Source of the DNA: Sphingosinithalassobacter sp. CS137
Lineage (GTDB): Bacteria; Pseudomonadota; Alphaproteobacteria; Sphingomonadales; Sphingomonadaceae
DNA length: 64,000 nucleotides
Direction of reading: 5' to 3'
Assembly (NCBI RefSeq): GCF_014334115.1
Contig: NZ_CP060494.1
Span: forward strand, 1,766,501-1,830,500
The notes beneath the pieces are model-generated. The model saw only the letters and a list, made by a program, of their open reading frames with translations. It made no database searches and had not been told where the DNA came from. This document shows positions 11,157 to 20,494 of the stretch, in pieces (the stretch's first letter is position 1; the number at the start of each line of letters is the position of its first letter). Made by a program: the position numbers and the translations under genes.

Positions 11157-12188
11157 TCAGGCGGCGCGCTTTTCGAGCGCCTGCGCCGCCTCGGCCATCA
11201 GCGTGCCGATGATGTCGGCGACCGGCTCCTCCTTGGTCACCATGCCGACCGACTGGCCCGCCATCACGCTGCCGTGCTCGACATCGCCGTCGATCACCGC
11301 GCGGCGCAGCGCGCCTGCCCAATAATGCTCGATCTGAAGCTGGGCCTCGGCCATCGCCACCCTGCCTTCGTCGAGCGCCTGAGCGACCTCGCGCTGCTTT
11401 GCGGTGAACAGCTCGCCGCCCGCGTTCTTGAGCGCGCGGACCGGAATCACCGGCAGCCGCGGATCGATCTGAACACTGGCCACCGCATCGCGCGCCGAGG
11501 CACGAATGAACGCGCGCTTGAAATTGGCGTGGGCGATGCTCTCGTTCGCGCAGACGAATCGCGTGCCGAGCTGCACGCCCGCGGCGCCCATGTCGAGATA
11601 GCCGGCGATCGCCTCGCCGCGGCCGATGCCGCCGGCGACGAACACCGGCACCTGGCTCGCCATCTCGGGCAGGATCTCCTGCGCCAGCACGCTCGTCGAC
11701 ACGGGACCGATATGGCCGCCCGCCTCCATCCCCTCGACCACGAGCGCGTCGACGCCGGAGCGAACGAGCTTCTTGGCGAGACTGAGCGCCGGAGCGAAGC
11801 AGATCAGCCTCGCGCCCTTGGCCTTGATCGCATCGACGCTGCCCGACGGCGGCAAGCCGCCCGCCAGCACGACATGGCCGACCTCGTGCTTCGCGCAGAC
11901 GTCGATCAGATCGAACAGCTGCGGGTGCATGGTGATGAGGTTCACGCCGAATGGCTTGTCGGTGAGCGCACGGGTGCCGGCAATCTCGGCGTCGAGCAGT
12001 TCGGGAGTCATCGCGCCGCACGCGATCACGCCGAACCCGCCGGCGTTCGAGATCGCGGAGACCAGATTGCGCTCCGAGACCCAGGACATCGCGCCGCCGA
12101 GGATCGCGACCTCCGTACCCAGGAATTCGCAGCCGCGCGCCATGCGCCGGGACAGGCGCTCGGCGCCGATCGAGGAGGTGTCGTTCAT
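11157..12188 (-). CDS. Nitronate monooxygenase / FMN-dependent 2-nitropropane dioxygenase family
   Basis: 343 residues with the FMN TIM-barrel signatures of this family: PILGGAMSWVS-like start region, NAGGFGVIACGAMTPELL, GVNLITMHP, EGMEAGGHIGP and VFVAGGIGRGEAIAGYLDMGAAGVQLGTRF. Members oxidise alkyl nitronates or act as related flavin oxidoreductases. It is convergent with the small secreted protein and 46 bases from the divergent YjbQ-type gene. Confidence 0.85.
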   Translation of the reverse strand: MNDTSSIGAERLSRRMARGCEFLGTEVAILGGAMSWVSERNLVSAISNAGGFGVIACGAMTPELLDAEIAGTRALTDKPFGVNLITMHPQLFDLIDVCAKHEVGHVVLAGGLPPSGSVDAIKAKGARLICFAPALSLAKKLVRSGVDALVVEGMEAGGHIGPVSTSVLAQEILPEMASQVPVFVAGGIGRGEAIAGYLDMGAAGVQLGTRFVCANESIAHANFKRAFIRASARDAVASVQIDPRLPVIPVRALKNAGGELFTAKQREVAQALDEGRVAMAEAQLQIEHYWAGALRRAVIDGDVEHGSVMAGQSVGMVTKEEPVADIIGTLMAEAAQALEKRAA

Positions 12189-12234
12189 AGATGGGGCCTA
12201 GCCGCGCTCGCCCGGTTCAGGCAAGCTCGCGCCG

Positions 12235-12651
12235 ATGCGACAGGCCCAGACGACGCTTACGATCGATACTCCGGGACAGGGGCTGCACGAATGTACGCGC
12301 GCGGTGCTCGACTGGGTCGCGTCGACCCGGATCGAAACGGGGTTGCTGACGCTGTTCGTCCGCCACACCTCCGCCTCGCTACTGATCCAGGAGAATGCCG
12401 CGCCTGCCGCGCGCCGCGATCTCGAGCGCTATTTCGCCCGCATCGCGCCTGAAAGCTCCGGCTATGAGCACGACGACGAAGGCCCCGACGACATGCCGGC
12501 GCATCTTCGATCGGCGCTGACGGCGACCAGCCTGTCGATCCCGGTCGCGTCGGCGCGTCCCGTGCTGGGGACCTGGCAGGGGATCTATCTGTTCGAGCAT
12601 CGCGCGGCGCCGCACCGGCGCGAACTCGCGCTGCACCTGATCGGCGACTAG
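12235..12651 (+). CDS. YjbQ / UPF0047 family protein (secondary thiamine-phosphate synthase-like)
   Basis: 138 residues with the family core: [15 protein letters not shown], the acidic [20 protein letters not shown] block with metal-binding histidines, and [13 protein letters not shown]. YjbQ of E. coli has weak thiamine-phosphate synthase activity; the true role is unclear. The stop codon overlaps the mntH stop in the convergent arrangement (TAG on both strands around 12648-12651). Confidence 0.88.
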   Translation: MRQAQTTLTIDTPGQGLHECTRAVLDWVASTRIETGLLTLFVRHTSASLLIQENAAPAARRDLERYFARIAPESSGYEHDDEGPDDMPAHLRSALTATSLSIPVASARPVLGTWQGIYLFEHRAAPHRRELALHLIGD

Positions 12652-13988
12652 AGCCCGCCGCCGGCCGCGACGTCCACGAGCAGCTTGACGTTGAGCGCGA
12701 CGATGATCGCGGCGATTGCCCAGGCGGCCAGGATCAGCCAGCGCGGATTGACGAACTCGCCCATCTTCGTGCGATCGCTGGTGAAACGCACCAGCGGGAT
12801 CACTGCGAAGGGCAGTTGCATGCTGAGGATGACCTGGCTGAGCACGAGCAGCTGCGCCGTGCCGCTTTCGCCATAGAGCACCGCGACCACCACCGCCGGG
12901 ATGATTGCGAGCAGCCGCGTGATCATCCGCCGCAGCCATGGCGCGATGCGGATCTCGAGAAAGCCCTCCATCACGATCTGCCCGGCCAGCGTGGCAGTGA
13001 TGGTGGAATTCTGGCCCGAGGCGAGCAGCGCCACGGCGAACAAGGTGCTCGCCGCCGCAACCCCCAGAGTCGGCGCCAGCAAGGCATAGGCGTCCTGGAT
13101 CTCGGCCACGTCGGTGCGGCCGGCGGTGTGAAAGGCCGAGGCCGCGAGGATCAGGATCGCGGCGTTGATGAACAATGCCAGCATCAGCGCGACACTGCTG
13201 TCGATCGTCGCAAACCGGATCGCTTCACGCCGGCCGCGCGGCGTGCGCTCGAAGGCACGCGTCTGAACGATCGACGAGTGGAGATAGAGGTTGTGCGGCA
13301 TCACCGTCGCTCCCAGGATGCCGATCGCAATGTAGAGCATCGCCGGGTTCGTCACGACTTCGGGCGAAGGCACGAAACCACCGAGAATCGCGCCGATCTC
13401 TGGCTGCGAAAGCGCCAGCTCGAACGCGAAGCACACGGCGATCACGATCAGCAGCGCCACGATGAACGCTTCGAGCCAGCGGAAGCCGCGATGCTGCAGG
13501 AAGAGGATCAGCATCACGTCGAGCGCGGTAAGGCAGACGCCCCACACGATGGGAATGCCGAACAACAGGTTGAGCGCGATCGCGGTGCCGATCACTTCGG
13601 CAAGATCGCAGGCAATGATCGCGAGCTCGCACGCGATCCACAGCACGAAGCCGACCGGGCGGCTGTAGTGATCGCGGCATGCTTGCGCGAGATCGCGCCC
13701 GGTGACGATCCCAAGCTTGGCGGCAAGCGCCTGGAGCAGGATCGCCATGATGTTGGACAGCAGGATGACCGATAGCAGCGTATAGCCGAACTGCGAGCCG
13801 CCCGCGATGTCGGTGGCCCAGTTGCCCGGATCCATGTATCCCACGGCGACCAGATAGCCGGGGCCCGCGAATGCACCGAACTTGCGCCAGAAACGTCCCC
13901 CGTTGGGGACGGAGACCGTCCGAAACACTTCGGGCAGGCTCGGCAGCGAGCGGCGGCGCCAGCCGGGCGCGTCCGACGGTTCTTCCAT
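12648..13988 (-). CDS. mntH: Manganese/divalent metal-proton symporter, Nramp family
   Basis: 446 residues from the ATG at 13988, which has AGGGGG at the right distance; an in-frame GTG at 14009 is a second option. The first membrane helix carries the metal-binding DPGNWATD motif and helix 6 carries [13 protein letters not shown] (the MPH motif). Eleven hydrophobic segments can be seen. It imports Mn2+ and other divalent metals with protons across the inner membrane. It is divergent from mntR, 75 bases away, so regulation by MntR is likely. Confidence 0.95.
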   Translation of the reverse strand: MEEPSDAPGWRRRSLPSLPEVFRTVSVPNGGRFWRKFGAFAGPGYLVAVGYMDPGNWATDIAGGSQFGYTLLSVILLSNIMAILLQALAAKLGIVTGRDLAQACRDHYSRPVGFVLWIACELAIIACDLAEVIGTAIALNLLFGIPIVWGVCLTALDVMLILFLQHRGFRWLEAFIVALLIVIAVCFAFELALSQPEIGAILGGFVPSPEVVTNPAMLYIAIGILGATVMPHNLYLHSSIVQTRAFERTPRGRREAIRFATIDSSVALMLALFINAAILILAASAFHTAGRTDVAEIQDAYALLAPTLGVAAASTLFAVALLASGQNSTITATLAGQIVMEGFLEIRIAPWLRRMITRLLAIIPAVVVAVLYGESGTAQLLVLSQVILSMQLPFAVIPLVRFTSDRTKMGEFVNPRWLILAAWAIAAIIVALNVKLLVDVAAGGGL

Positions 13989-14023
13989 GCGCACCCCCTG
14001 CGTCAGCACTGTGCAATAAAATG

Positions 14024-14033
14024 AGCCGAGGCT
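14024..14033. promoter_or_regulatory. Candidate MntR operator
   Basis: AGCC-ga-GGCT is a short inverted repeat in the 75-base gap between mntH and mntR, embedded in an AT-richer stretch. Its place between a DtxR-type regulator and its likely target makes it a candidate operator. The palindrome is short and could be chance. Confidence 0.35.
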
Positions 14034-14063
14034 AACTTATATCCATGAACCGGCAGCGATGAA

Positions 14064-14540
14064 ATGAAAAATGCGCTTCCCGATGCCGCCGCACAGGCGC
14101 AACGCTTCGCGCGTGTCCGCGAGGCGCATCGAACCGAAGTCCAGGAGGATTATGTCGAGCTGATCGCCGATCTGATCGCCGCGAAGGGCGAGGCGCGGGC
14201 GGCGGATCTCGCCGAGCGGCTGGGAGTGAGCGCGGCGACGGTGACCAAGACGCTGATGCGGCTCAAACGAGACGGGCTGATCGACACCGAGCCTTATCGC
14301 TCGATCTTTCTGACGCCGGCCGGAGCAGAGATGGCCGGCCGTTCAAAGGCGCGGCACGATCTGGTGGTGGCGTTCCTGGTCGACATCGGCGTGCCGCTCG
14401 CCACGGCGGAAATCGATGCGGAGGGCGTAGAGCATCATCTCAGCGCCGAAACGCTGGCCGTGATGCGAAACCGGCTCGAGCGCAGCCGCTCGCGATCCGT
14501 CCCCAATCAGGCCGCTTCGTCAGGCGCGTCGAGCCCATAG
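14064..14540 (+). CDS. mntR: Manganese-responsive regulator MntR (DtxR family)
   Basis: 158 residues. The N-terminal winged helix has VELIADLIAAKGEARAADLAERLGVSAATVTKTLMRL, and the wing continues to IFLTPAGAEMA. The dimerisation/metal domain has RHDLVVAFLVDIGVP and AEGVEHHLS with the histidine/glutamate metal ligands. MntR represses manganese uptake when Mn2+ is ample. It is divergent from mntH. The 3' end overlaps the convergent lysC 3' end by 34 bases. Confidence 0.92.
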   Translation: MKNALPDAAAQAQRFARVREAHRTEVQEDYVELIADLIAAKGEARAADLAERLGVSAATVTKTLMRLKRDGLIDTEPYRSIFLTPAGAEMAGRSKARHDLVVAFLVDIGVPLATAEIDAEGVEHHLSAETLAVMRNRLERSRSRSVPNQAASSGASSP

Positions 14541-15757
14541 GCAGTGTGGAGGACGCGCACCGCCAGCTCGGTATAATCCTCCTCTACCAGCACCGAGACC
14601 TTGATCTCGGACGTGGTGATCGCCTGAATGTTGATCCCGCGCTCGCCGAGCGTCTGGAACATCGTGGCGGCGACGCCCGCATGACTGCGCATGCCGACGC
14701 CCACGACCGAAATCTTGCTCACCCGCACATCGTGCATCAGCTTGGCATAGCCGATCTCGGGCCGCGCCTTGTCGAGCACGTCGAGCGCGCGCGCCAGTTC
14801 GGCCTTGGGCACGGTGAAGGTCACGTCGGTCGAGCCGCCGCTGTGCGCGACATTCTGGACGATCATGTCGACGTTGATGTTCGCTTCGGCAAGCGGGCCG
14901 AAGATCGCCGCCACCGCGCCGGGCCGGTCGGGCACTTCGGTGAGCGTGATCTTCGCCTCGTTCTTGTCGTGAGCGATGCCGGTGATGAGCTGGCGTTCCA
15001 TGTCGAGTTCCTCTTCGCCGACGATCAACGTACCGGGCACCGGGTCGCCGTCCGGATCGGTGAACGACGACAGCACCTGGACGCGCACGCCTTCTTTCAT
15101 CGCGAGCCCCACCGAGCGAGTCTGCAGCACCTTCGCGCCGACGCTGGCGAGCTCGAGCATTTCCTCATAGGTCACGCGCTTGAGCTTGCGCGCCCTCGGC
15201 ACGATCCGCGGATCGGTGGTGTAGACGCCGTCCACGTCGGTGTAGATGTCGCAGCGATCGGCCTTCATCGCCGCCGCCATCGCCACAGCAGACGTATCCG
15301 ATCCGCCGCGGCCCAGCGTGGTCACGCGCTCGCCCGCAGCGATGCCCTGAAAGCCAGGGATCACCGCGACTTCGCGCTGCGCCATCGAAGCGAGCAGCGT
15401 ATCGGTTTGGATGTCGGCGATCCGCGCCGAGGCATGGCCGTCCGACGTGCGGATCGGCAGCTGCCAGCCGAGCCAGCTGCGTGCGGGCACCCCGATCGCC
15501 TGAAGCGCGATAGCGAGCAGCCCGCTCGTCACCTGCTCGCCGCTCGACACGACCACGTCATATTCGCGCGGATCGTAGAGCGAGCTCGCCTCACGGCAGA
15601 AATTCACCAGCCGGTCGGTCTCGCCCGCCATGGCGGAAACGACGACGGCGACTTCATTGCCCTGGTCCCACTCGTGTTTCACCCGAGCGGCGACATTGCG
15701 GATGCGCTCGATGCCGGCCATCGAGGTGCCGCCGAACTTCATCACGATGCGCGCCAT
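14507..15757 (-). CDS. lysC: Aspartate kinase
   Basis: 416 residues from the ATG at 15757. It catalyses phosphorylation of aspartate, the first step to lysine, threonine and methionine. The amino-acid kinase domain opens with MARIVMKFGGTSM and has FQGIAAGERVTTLGRGGSDTSAVA. Two ACT domains follow: one with ITLTEVPDRPGAVAAIFGPL and one with VGVGMRSHAGVAATMFQTL. These imply feedback inhibition by lysine and/or threonine. It is divergent from ubiG with 58 bases between the starts. Confidence 0.96.
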   Translation of the reverse strand: MARIVMKFGGTSMAGIERIRNVAARVKHEWDQGNEVAVVVSAMAGETDRLVNFCREASSLYDPREYDVVVSSGEQVTSGLLAIALQAIGVPARSWLGWQLPIRTSDGHASARIADIQTDTLLASMAQREVAVIPGFQGIAAGERVTTLGRGGSDTSAVAMAAAMKADRCDIYTDVDGVYTTDPRIVPRARKLKRVTYEEMLELASVGAKVLQTRSVGLAMKEGVRVQVLSSFTDPDGDPVPGTLIVGEEELDMERQLITGIAHDKNEAKITLTEVPDRPGAVAAIFGPLAEANINVDMIVQNVAHSGGSTDVTFTVPKAELARALDVLDKARPEIGYAKLMHDVRVSKISVVGVGMRSHAGVAATMFQTLGERGINIQAITTSEIKVSVLVEEDYTELAVRVLHTAYGLDAPDEAA

Positions 15758-15815
15758 GGAAACTTGCCTGATCCCGGAGCTTGGGAGAGATGGGCGGTCC
15801 TGATAGGAGCGGGCG

Positions 15816-16547
15816 ATGGCGAACGCAACAAGTGCAACGATTGACCCCCGCGAAGCGGAACATTTCGGCAGGCTGGCGGCCGATTGGTGGAATCCCCGGG
15901 GCTCCTCGGCGATGCTCCACCGGCTCAATCCGCCCAGGCTCGCCTATCTGCGCGCGGCGATCGACGGCCACTGGCATGGCGACCGCAGCGGCTTCGCGCC
16001 GCTGGCGGGCAAGCGCGTGCTCGACGTCGGCTGCGGCGCCGGGCTGCTGGCCGAGCCGCTCGCCCGGCTGGGCGCCGCAGTGACGGGAGTGGATGCCGCG
16101 CCGGAGAATATCGGCGCGGCCCGCGCGCATGCCGCCGCATCGGGGCTGAAGATCGAGTATCGCAACGGCGGCATCGAAGCGATCGCAGGCGCGCGGTTCG
16201 ATCTCGTCACGTCGATGGAAGTGCTCGAGCACGTCGCCGACCCCGCGGCGTTCGTGCGCGGACTGGCCGGCGCCGTTGCCGAGGGTGGCCTCCTTGTCCT
16301 TTCGACTCCCAATCGGACGCCGCTTTCGCGAATCGCCTTGATCACATTGGGCGAAGGCAGCGGCGCCATTCCCCGCGGCACCCACGACTGGAACCGGTTC
16401 GTCACTCCCGAGGAGACGGAAGCGCTGCTCGCCGATGCCGGCATGCGCGTGACCGACCTGAGCGGGCTGAGCTTTTCGCCGGGCCGCGGCTTCACTCTGG
16501 GGAGCGACACTTCGCTCGACTATCTGGTTACCGCCGTCCCGGCCTGA
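15816..16547 (+). CDS. ubiG: Ubiquinone O-methyltransferase
   Basis: 243 residues, the usual UbiG length. It performs both O-methylations in ubiquinone synthesis with S-adenosylmethionine. The family start is visible (AEHFGRLAADWWNPRGSSAMLH), as are the SAM motif VLDVGCGAGLLAEPLARLGA, the LVTSMEVLEHV strand and the late GTHDWNRFVTPEE segment. The lysC/ubiG divergence is seen in other sphingomonads. A small GC hairpin overlaps its stop. Confidence 0.95.
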   Translation: MANATSATIDPREAEHFGRLAADWWNPRGSSAMLHRLNPPRLAYLRAAIDGHWHGDRSGFAPLAGKRVLDVGCGAGLLAEPLARLGAAVTGVDAAPENIGAARAHAAASGLKIEYRNGGIEAIAGARFDLVTSMEVLEHVADPAAFVRGLAGAVAEGGLLVLSTPNRTPLSRIALITLGEGSGAIPRGTHDWNRFVTPEETEALLADAGMRVTDLSGLSFSPGRGFTLGSDTSLDYLVTAVPA

Positions 16548-16561
16548 GCCGGCCCCGCCGA

Positions 16562-16933
16562 TCAGAACAATCGTCCACCGTTCGGCACCGGCATTGTCGG
16601 GCGGACCAGCACCACCTTCCCCTCCGCATCGGGGAAGCCCAGCGTCAGGACTTCGGAAAGCGCGGGCCCGATCTGGCGCGGCGGGAAATTGACGACTGCC
16701 GCCACCTGCATGCCCGGCAGCTCGTCGAGCGCATATCGTTCGGTGATCTGGGCTGACGAGCGCTTGATGCCTATGGTGGGGCCGAAATCGATGCGCAGCC
16801 GATACGCGGGCTTGCGTGCCTCGGGAAAGGGCAGCGCCTCGATGATCGTGCCGACGCGGATATCGACTGCCAGAAAGCTGTCGAAACCGATCTCCACTGC
16901 GGCCGGCGCGCCCGGATCATGGCTGATGTGCAT
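16562..16933 (-). CDS. csaA: CsaA-type tRNA-binding domain protein
   Basis: 123 residues. The OB-fold tRNA-binding domain is recognised by FLAVDIRVGTIIEALPFPEARKPAY, KRSSAQITERY and AAVVNFPPRQIGPALSEVLTLG, the signature of CsaA. CsaA-like proteins bind tRNA and show chaperone or export-related activity. AGGGGGAA sits upstream of the ATG. It is convergent with ubiG, leaving only 14 bases between the stops. Confidence 0.9.
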   Translation of the reverse strand: MHISHDPGAPAAVEIGFDSFLAVDIRVGTIIEALPFPEARKPAYRLRIDFGPTIGIKRSSAQITERYALDELPGMQVAAVVNFPPRQIGPALSEVLTLGFPDAEGKVVLVRPTMPVPNGGRLF

Positions 16934-16981
16934 GGCGAATTCCCCCTTCCCCGTGCTTGTGCCGCGAGCAGCCGCTGCGCG

Positions 16982-17524
16982 CTACTCCCGGCAGGCGTCG
17001 ACGAAGGTGCGGGCCAGATTGGCCGGCACCGCCGGAAGCGGGCCGACCTGTTGCGCGCCATAGACGATCCCGATCCCTTCGGGGTTGCCCACGATCGCCG
17101 CGAACTCGGACGGCAGCGGCCCCGCGCCGGTCACGCCGCCGCGCTGCGCATCGCCGCCGGGATCTGCGACCAGCGCGACGACCGTTTCTCCGGCTCCGAA
17201 GTTCATCTGCTCCTCACTTCCGATAGGTTCGAAGCCGGGCACGTTGATACGAAGCCGGTCGGTGCCCCCGCTCGCTGCGCAGATCAGCGTCGCCGTCGGC
17301 GTGCCTGTGTCCGACGTTAGCGCGAGCATCGCCGCGCCATTGCCCGAGCGAAGTTCCCATGCGGTGACCGGCACCTCGGGATCGACCGCGGGCACCGGCA
17401 CTTCCGCGACTTCGTTCGCCATCGGCTCATGCGCGGTCGGATCATCCTCCGCAGCGGGCGGAGGCGCTTCCGAACAGGCGGCGGCAAGCGCGAGAAGGGC
17501 GACGGGGGCAAAGATCGAGCGCAT
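16982..17524 (-). CDS. Putative lipoprotein
   Basis: 180 residues from the ATG at 17524. The signal MRSIFAPVALLALAAACSEA ends in a lipobox (AAAC), followed by an acidic, alanine/proline-rich linker. The body (WELRSGNGAAMLALTSDTG onwards) is beta-rich with one internal Cys (LICAASGG) and a C-terminal Cys. No family recognised. It is likely anchored in the envelope. Confidence 0.7.
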   Translation of the reverse strand: MRSIFAPVALLALAAACSEAPPPAAEDDPTAHEPMANEVAEVPVPAVDPEVPVTAWELRSGNGAAMLALTSDTGTPTATLICAASGGTDRLRINVPGFEPIGSEEQMNFGAGETVVALVADPGGDAQRGGVTGAGPLPSEFAAIVGNPEGIGIVYGAQQVGPLPAVPANLARTFVDACRE

Positions 17525-17715
17525 GGAGTGGCGAACGCGAAACCCGCCGGATCGCTCCACGCCTTCGGAAAGCGATGCGCTGTCGGAGATCCCCCGCACC
17601 TGCCTCGATCTCGGGCGTGGCCTGCCGCATCAGCGGTGGGTGGGGCGCTCGACAGCGATGCGCGAGCATTGATCCGATCTTAACGTCCTGCGGCCTACCT
17701 CGGCACGAGGGAGCG

Positions 17716-18885
17716 ATGAACATCACAACGGCCGCCAAGGGGAAGACGCAGAAGCCGCACGCGCGTTGGCCGCGTGCGGAGCGGCGCCTGATTCCCCGCG
17801 TGCCTGCCGCGATCGCCGACCGGCTGGCGCTGCAACAAAGCGAGCGGCTGCACGCATTCCTCCCGCTGATGTGCCTGCTGATCGCCGCGAACGCGCTGGC
17901 GATGGCCTATGCCGTGCTGGGCGACCTGCCCTGGTGGCAACAGGCGGCGCCACCGGTGATCATCGTCGGCGCCTGTCTGGCCGTGCTCGCCGCGAGCCGG
18001 ATCGCAAAGCGACCCGTCAGCGCGGAAGCGGCGCGCCGCCAGCACCGCCGCGCCGCTGCGCTCGCCGGAGCGCTGGGGCTGGTCGCGGGCTTCTGGTGCG
18101 TCAACGCCTTCACCGAGACCGAGCAATATTATTGCATGACCGCGCCGGTATTCATCGGCATTTCGGCGATCGTCGCCGCGACCTGCCTGTTGAGCGTGCC
18201 CGGCGCGGCGATCGCGGCGATGGCCGCCACGCTGGCGCCGATCATCGTCAAGCTTGCTTCCTACGACTATGGATCGCTGCGTGCGATGGCCGCGATGCTG
18301 GCCCTGGTTGCGCTGATGCAGGCGGGCGTGGTGCTCGCTAAGTTCCGCGAAACGATCGCCACGCTGGCGCTGGAGGCGCGGCTGGAGCGGATGGCCGAAG
18401 CCGACGCGCTCACCGGGCTCGACAACCGGCTGGCGTTCGACCGCAAGCTGGAGGCGCAACTCGATGCCGGCGCGTCGGTGATCGTGGCGCTGGGCGATCT
18501 CGACGGTTTCAAGCCGGTGAACGACACGCACGGCCATGCCGCGGGCGACGCCGTGCTGATCGAGATCGCGCGGCGGATGACCGCGCTGGCGCCGAGCGCG
18601 CTGTCGGTAGCGCGGCTGGGCGGCGACGAATTCGCGCTGCTGTTCGCCGACGGCGCAGCAAGCCAGGCGCGGCACGAGATAGAAGCGCTCGGCGCCGCAC
18701 TGGCGCTGCCGATCGCGTATGACGGAACGGCACTGCACGTTGGATGCAGCCTCGGCACCGCGACGAGCGACCGCGACGGCGCGGCGATGGGCGCGCTGCT
18801 GCACGCCGCGGACATGCGCCTGTACGCGGCGAAGGCGGCGCGCTGCGGCGGCGGTCGCACCGAGCGGCGCAGCGCGGCGGCCTGA
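17716..18885 (+). CDS. Diguanylate cyclase with membrane sensor (GGDEF)
   Basis: 389 residues from the ATG at 17716, which follows GAGGGAGCG. About six hydrophobic segments in the first 220 residues form a membrane sensor of MASE type. A complete GGDEF domain follows: DALTGLDNRLAFDRKL, DLDGFKPVNDTHGHAAGD and the active loop LGGDEFALLF. It should make cyclic di-GMP from two GTP, affecting motility or biofilm and perhaps the exopolysaccharide genes. No EAL domain and no RxxD inhibitory site were seen just before GGDEF. Confidence 0.9.
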   Translation: MNITTAAKGKTQKPHARWPRAERRLIPRVPAAIADRLALQQSERLHAFLPLMCLLIAANALAMAYAVLGDLPWWQQAAPPVIIVGACLAVLAASRIAKRPVSAEAARRQHRRAAALAGALGLVAGFWCVNAFTETEQYYCMTAPVFIGISAIVAATCLLSVPGAAIAAMAATLAPIIVKLASYDYGSLRAMAAMLALVALMQAGVVLAKFRETIATLALEARLERMAEADALTGLDNRLAFDRKLEAQLDAGASVIVALGDLDGFKPVNDTHGHAAGDAVLIEIARRMTALAPSALSVARLGGDEFALLFADGAASQARHEIEALGAALALPIAYDGTALHVGCSLGTATSDRDGAAMGALLHAADMRLYAAKAARCGGGRTERRSAAA

Positions 18886-18922
18886 CTCGACGCCGCAGCG
18901 CCGGCCCCGCGCAGCCGACGGA

Positions 18923-19519
18923 TCAGCCGCACCCCTCGACATAGCCGAGCACGGGCATCGTGCCGATGTGGATCGCAGTGACGGTGCCGCGCTCTCCAAT
19001 CTCGAAGCGCAGCGCCGGATCGCCGCTGTCGGCATTCGGCGCGGTGAGATATTTGGCGGGCGCCGCGACATATTTGTGCGGCTCTTCGCGGAAGCCGGCG
19101 AAATCGGCGCGCACCGCCGATTCGCTCGCGCCGACGCCGATCCCCTCGATCAGCTTCACGTCGGATCCCTCGGCCACGGTGATGCGGCGAACCGCGCCCC
19201 GTTCGACGATCGCATAGACGCCGGGATAGTCGGGCGAGCGGATGGCGGCGCACGCATCCGCCTCCTGTGCGCCGCCGACGGCCCAGCTGGAATCGGTGGG
19301 GACCGGCTGGCCGATGCGCAGCGCGCCCAGCCCCTCGAGAGTCAGCACGGGGTCGCCCGCGGCGGGCGCGGCCGCGTTGGCAGTGGCGTCGCTGCCGTCG
19401 GCCGCGCCGATTTCCGCAGTCACCATGGCGTTCGGGGCCCCCGCAGCACTCTCTTCCGGAGCGGGCGAGCAGGCGGCGAAGCTGAGCGCGAGTGCGCTCG
19501 CGGCGAGGATCCTCTTCAT
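18923..19519 (-). CDS. Putative lipoprotein
   Basis: 198 residues. The start MKRILAASALALSFAACSPA has a lipobox (FAAC). An alanine-rich linker precedes a globular part with LEGLGALRIGQPVP, ADACAAIRSPDYPGVYAIVE and GIGVGASESAVRADF. The IGQPV and GIGVGASESAVRADF patterns recall small periplasmic proteins with repeated turn motifs. No function can be given. Two cysteines near the middle and end may pair. Confidence 0.7.
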   Translation of the reverse strand: MKRILAASALALSFAACSPAPEESAAGAPNAMVTAEIGAADGSDATANAAAPAAGDPVLTLEGLGALRIGQPVPTDSSWAVGGAQEADACAAIRSPDYPGVYAIVERGAVRRITVAEGSDVKLIEGIGVGASESAVRADFAGFREEPHKYVAAPAKYLTAPNADSGDPALRFEIGERGTVTAIHIGTMPVLGYVEGCG

Positions 19520-19607
19520 GGCGCCGGGAACGAGCGCGAGCCGGGGCGGTTCCCGCCGCGCCGGCGCTCCGCCGCCATTGGCGCGCGGCCAAAATTCGGC
19601 GCGGCGC

Positions 19608-20387
19608 TCATGGCGCCGCCGCGCGGCGGCGACCGGCGCGATCGCGCAGCCAGCCGCCGAGCGCCCACCAGCCGAGCGCCCAGAGCAGCCCGAAGCTCCA
19701 CCCCGCCAGCACGTCGCTGGGGAAATGCACCCCGAGATACATGCGGCTGAACCCGATCAACAGCACCAGCAGCAGCGCGCCGCCCGCCAGATACAGCCGC
19801 TCGCGCCGCCCCGCGGTGATCTGGGCGAGGAGCAGCGCGAGCGTGGCATAGACGATCGCGCTGTTGCCCGAATGGCCGCTGGGGAAGCTCGCCGATCCGG
19901 CCTCGACCAGATGGTCGACGAATTCGGGGCGCACCCGGCCCACGATCGACTTGGCCGCGGCGATCGCCAGCGAGCCGCTGACGACCCCGGCCGCGAGCAG
20001 CGCGGCGGTGAGCACATGACGGCGCAGCAGCAGCCAGCCGATCGCGGCGAGCGTGACGAGCGTGAGCACCGTTCCGCCGCCCAGCGCAGTGATGTCGAGC
20101 ATCGCCTGTTCGAACCAGCCGGGCCCCACCGGCACGCCCGGCGCACCGCCGTGGCGCAGCGCGAGCAGCACCGCGCGATCGAACTCGAACTGCACACCGC
20201 GCGCGAGCGTGGCGCCGAGCACCGCGATCAGCAGCACCGCGACCGCTGCGAGCACGGCGGCGAGCAGCAGGCCCGGATGCCGCCGCGCCTCGGCGCTGCG
20301 ATCGGGCGTGATCGGACCGGCGGCGGCGAGCGCGTGGTCGAGCGGCGTATCGTCGGCGGCGGGAGAAGGCGTGTCGGCTGAAGTCAT
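19608..20387 (-). CDS. PAP2-family phosphatase
   Basis: 259 residues, six hydrophobic segments. All three catalytic motifs of the phosphatidic acid phosphatase type 2 family are present: KSIVGRVRP, PSGHSGNS, and SRMYLGVHFPSD. It probably dephosphorylates a lipid phosphate (for example undecaprenyl pyrophosphate or phosphatidate) at the outer face of the inner membrane. The charged N terminus is about 40 residues before the first membrane helix. Confidence 0.9.
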   Translation of the reverse strand: MTSADTPSPAADDTPLDHALAAAGPITPDRSAEARRHPGLLLAAVLAAVAVLLIAVLGATLARGVQFEFDRAVLLALRHGGAPGVPVGPGWFEQAMLDITALGGGTVLTLVTLAAIGWLLLRRHVLTAALLAAGVVSGSLAIAAAKSIVGRVRPEFVDHLVEAGSASFPSGHSGNSAIVYATLALLLAQITAGRRERLYLAGGALLLVLLIGFSRMYLGVHFPSDVLAGWSFGLLWALGWWALGGWLRDRAGRRRAAAP

Positions 20388-20494
20388 ACCCGATCGAACC
20401 CGCGGGCCCGCCGCGAGGTTTCAGCCGCGCTGCATCCGGCGCGGATCGGGCGCCGCTTGTGGCACCCTGATACCCGAATGCAGCGAATGCGACG

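Noticed and set aside
14024-14033. Claim of a proven MntR box
   Set aside because: Kept only as a low-confidence candidate. The palindrome is ten bases and no consensus for this genus is available to me.
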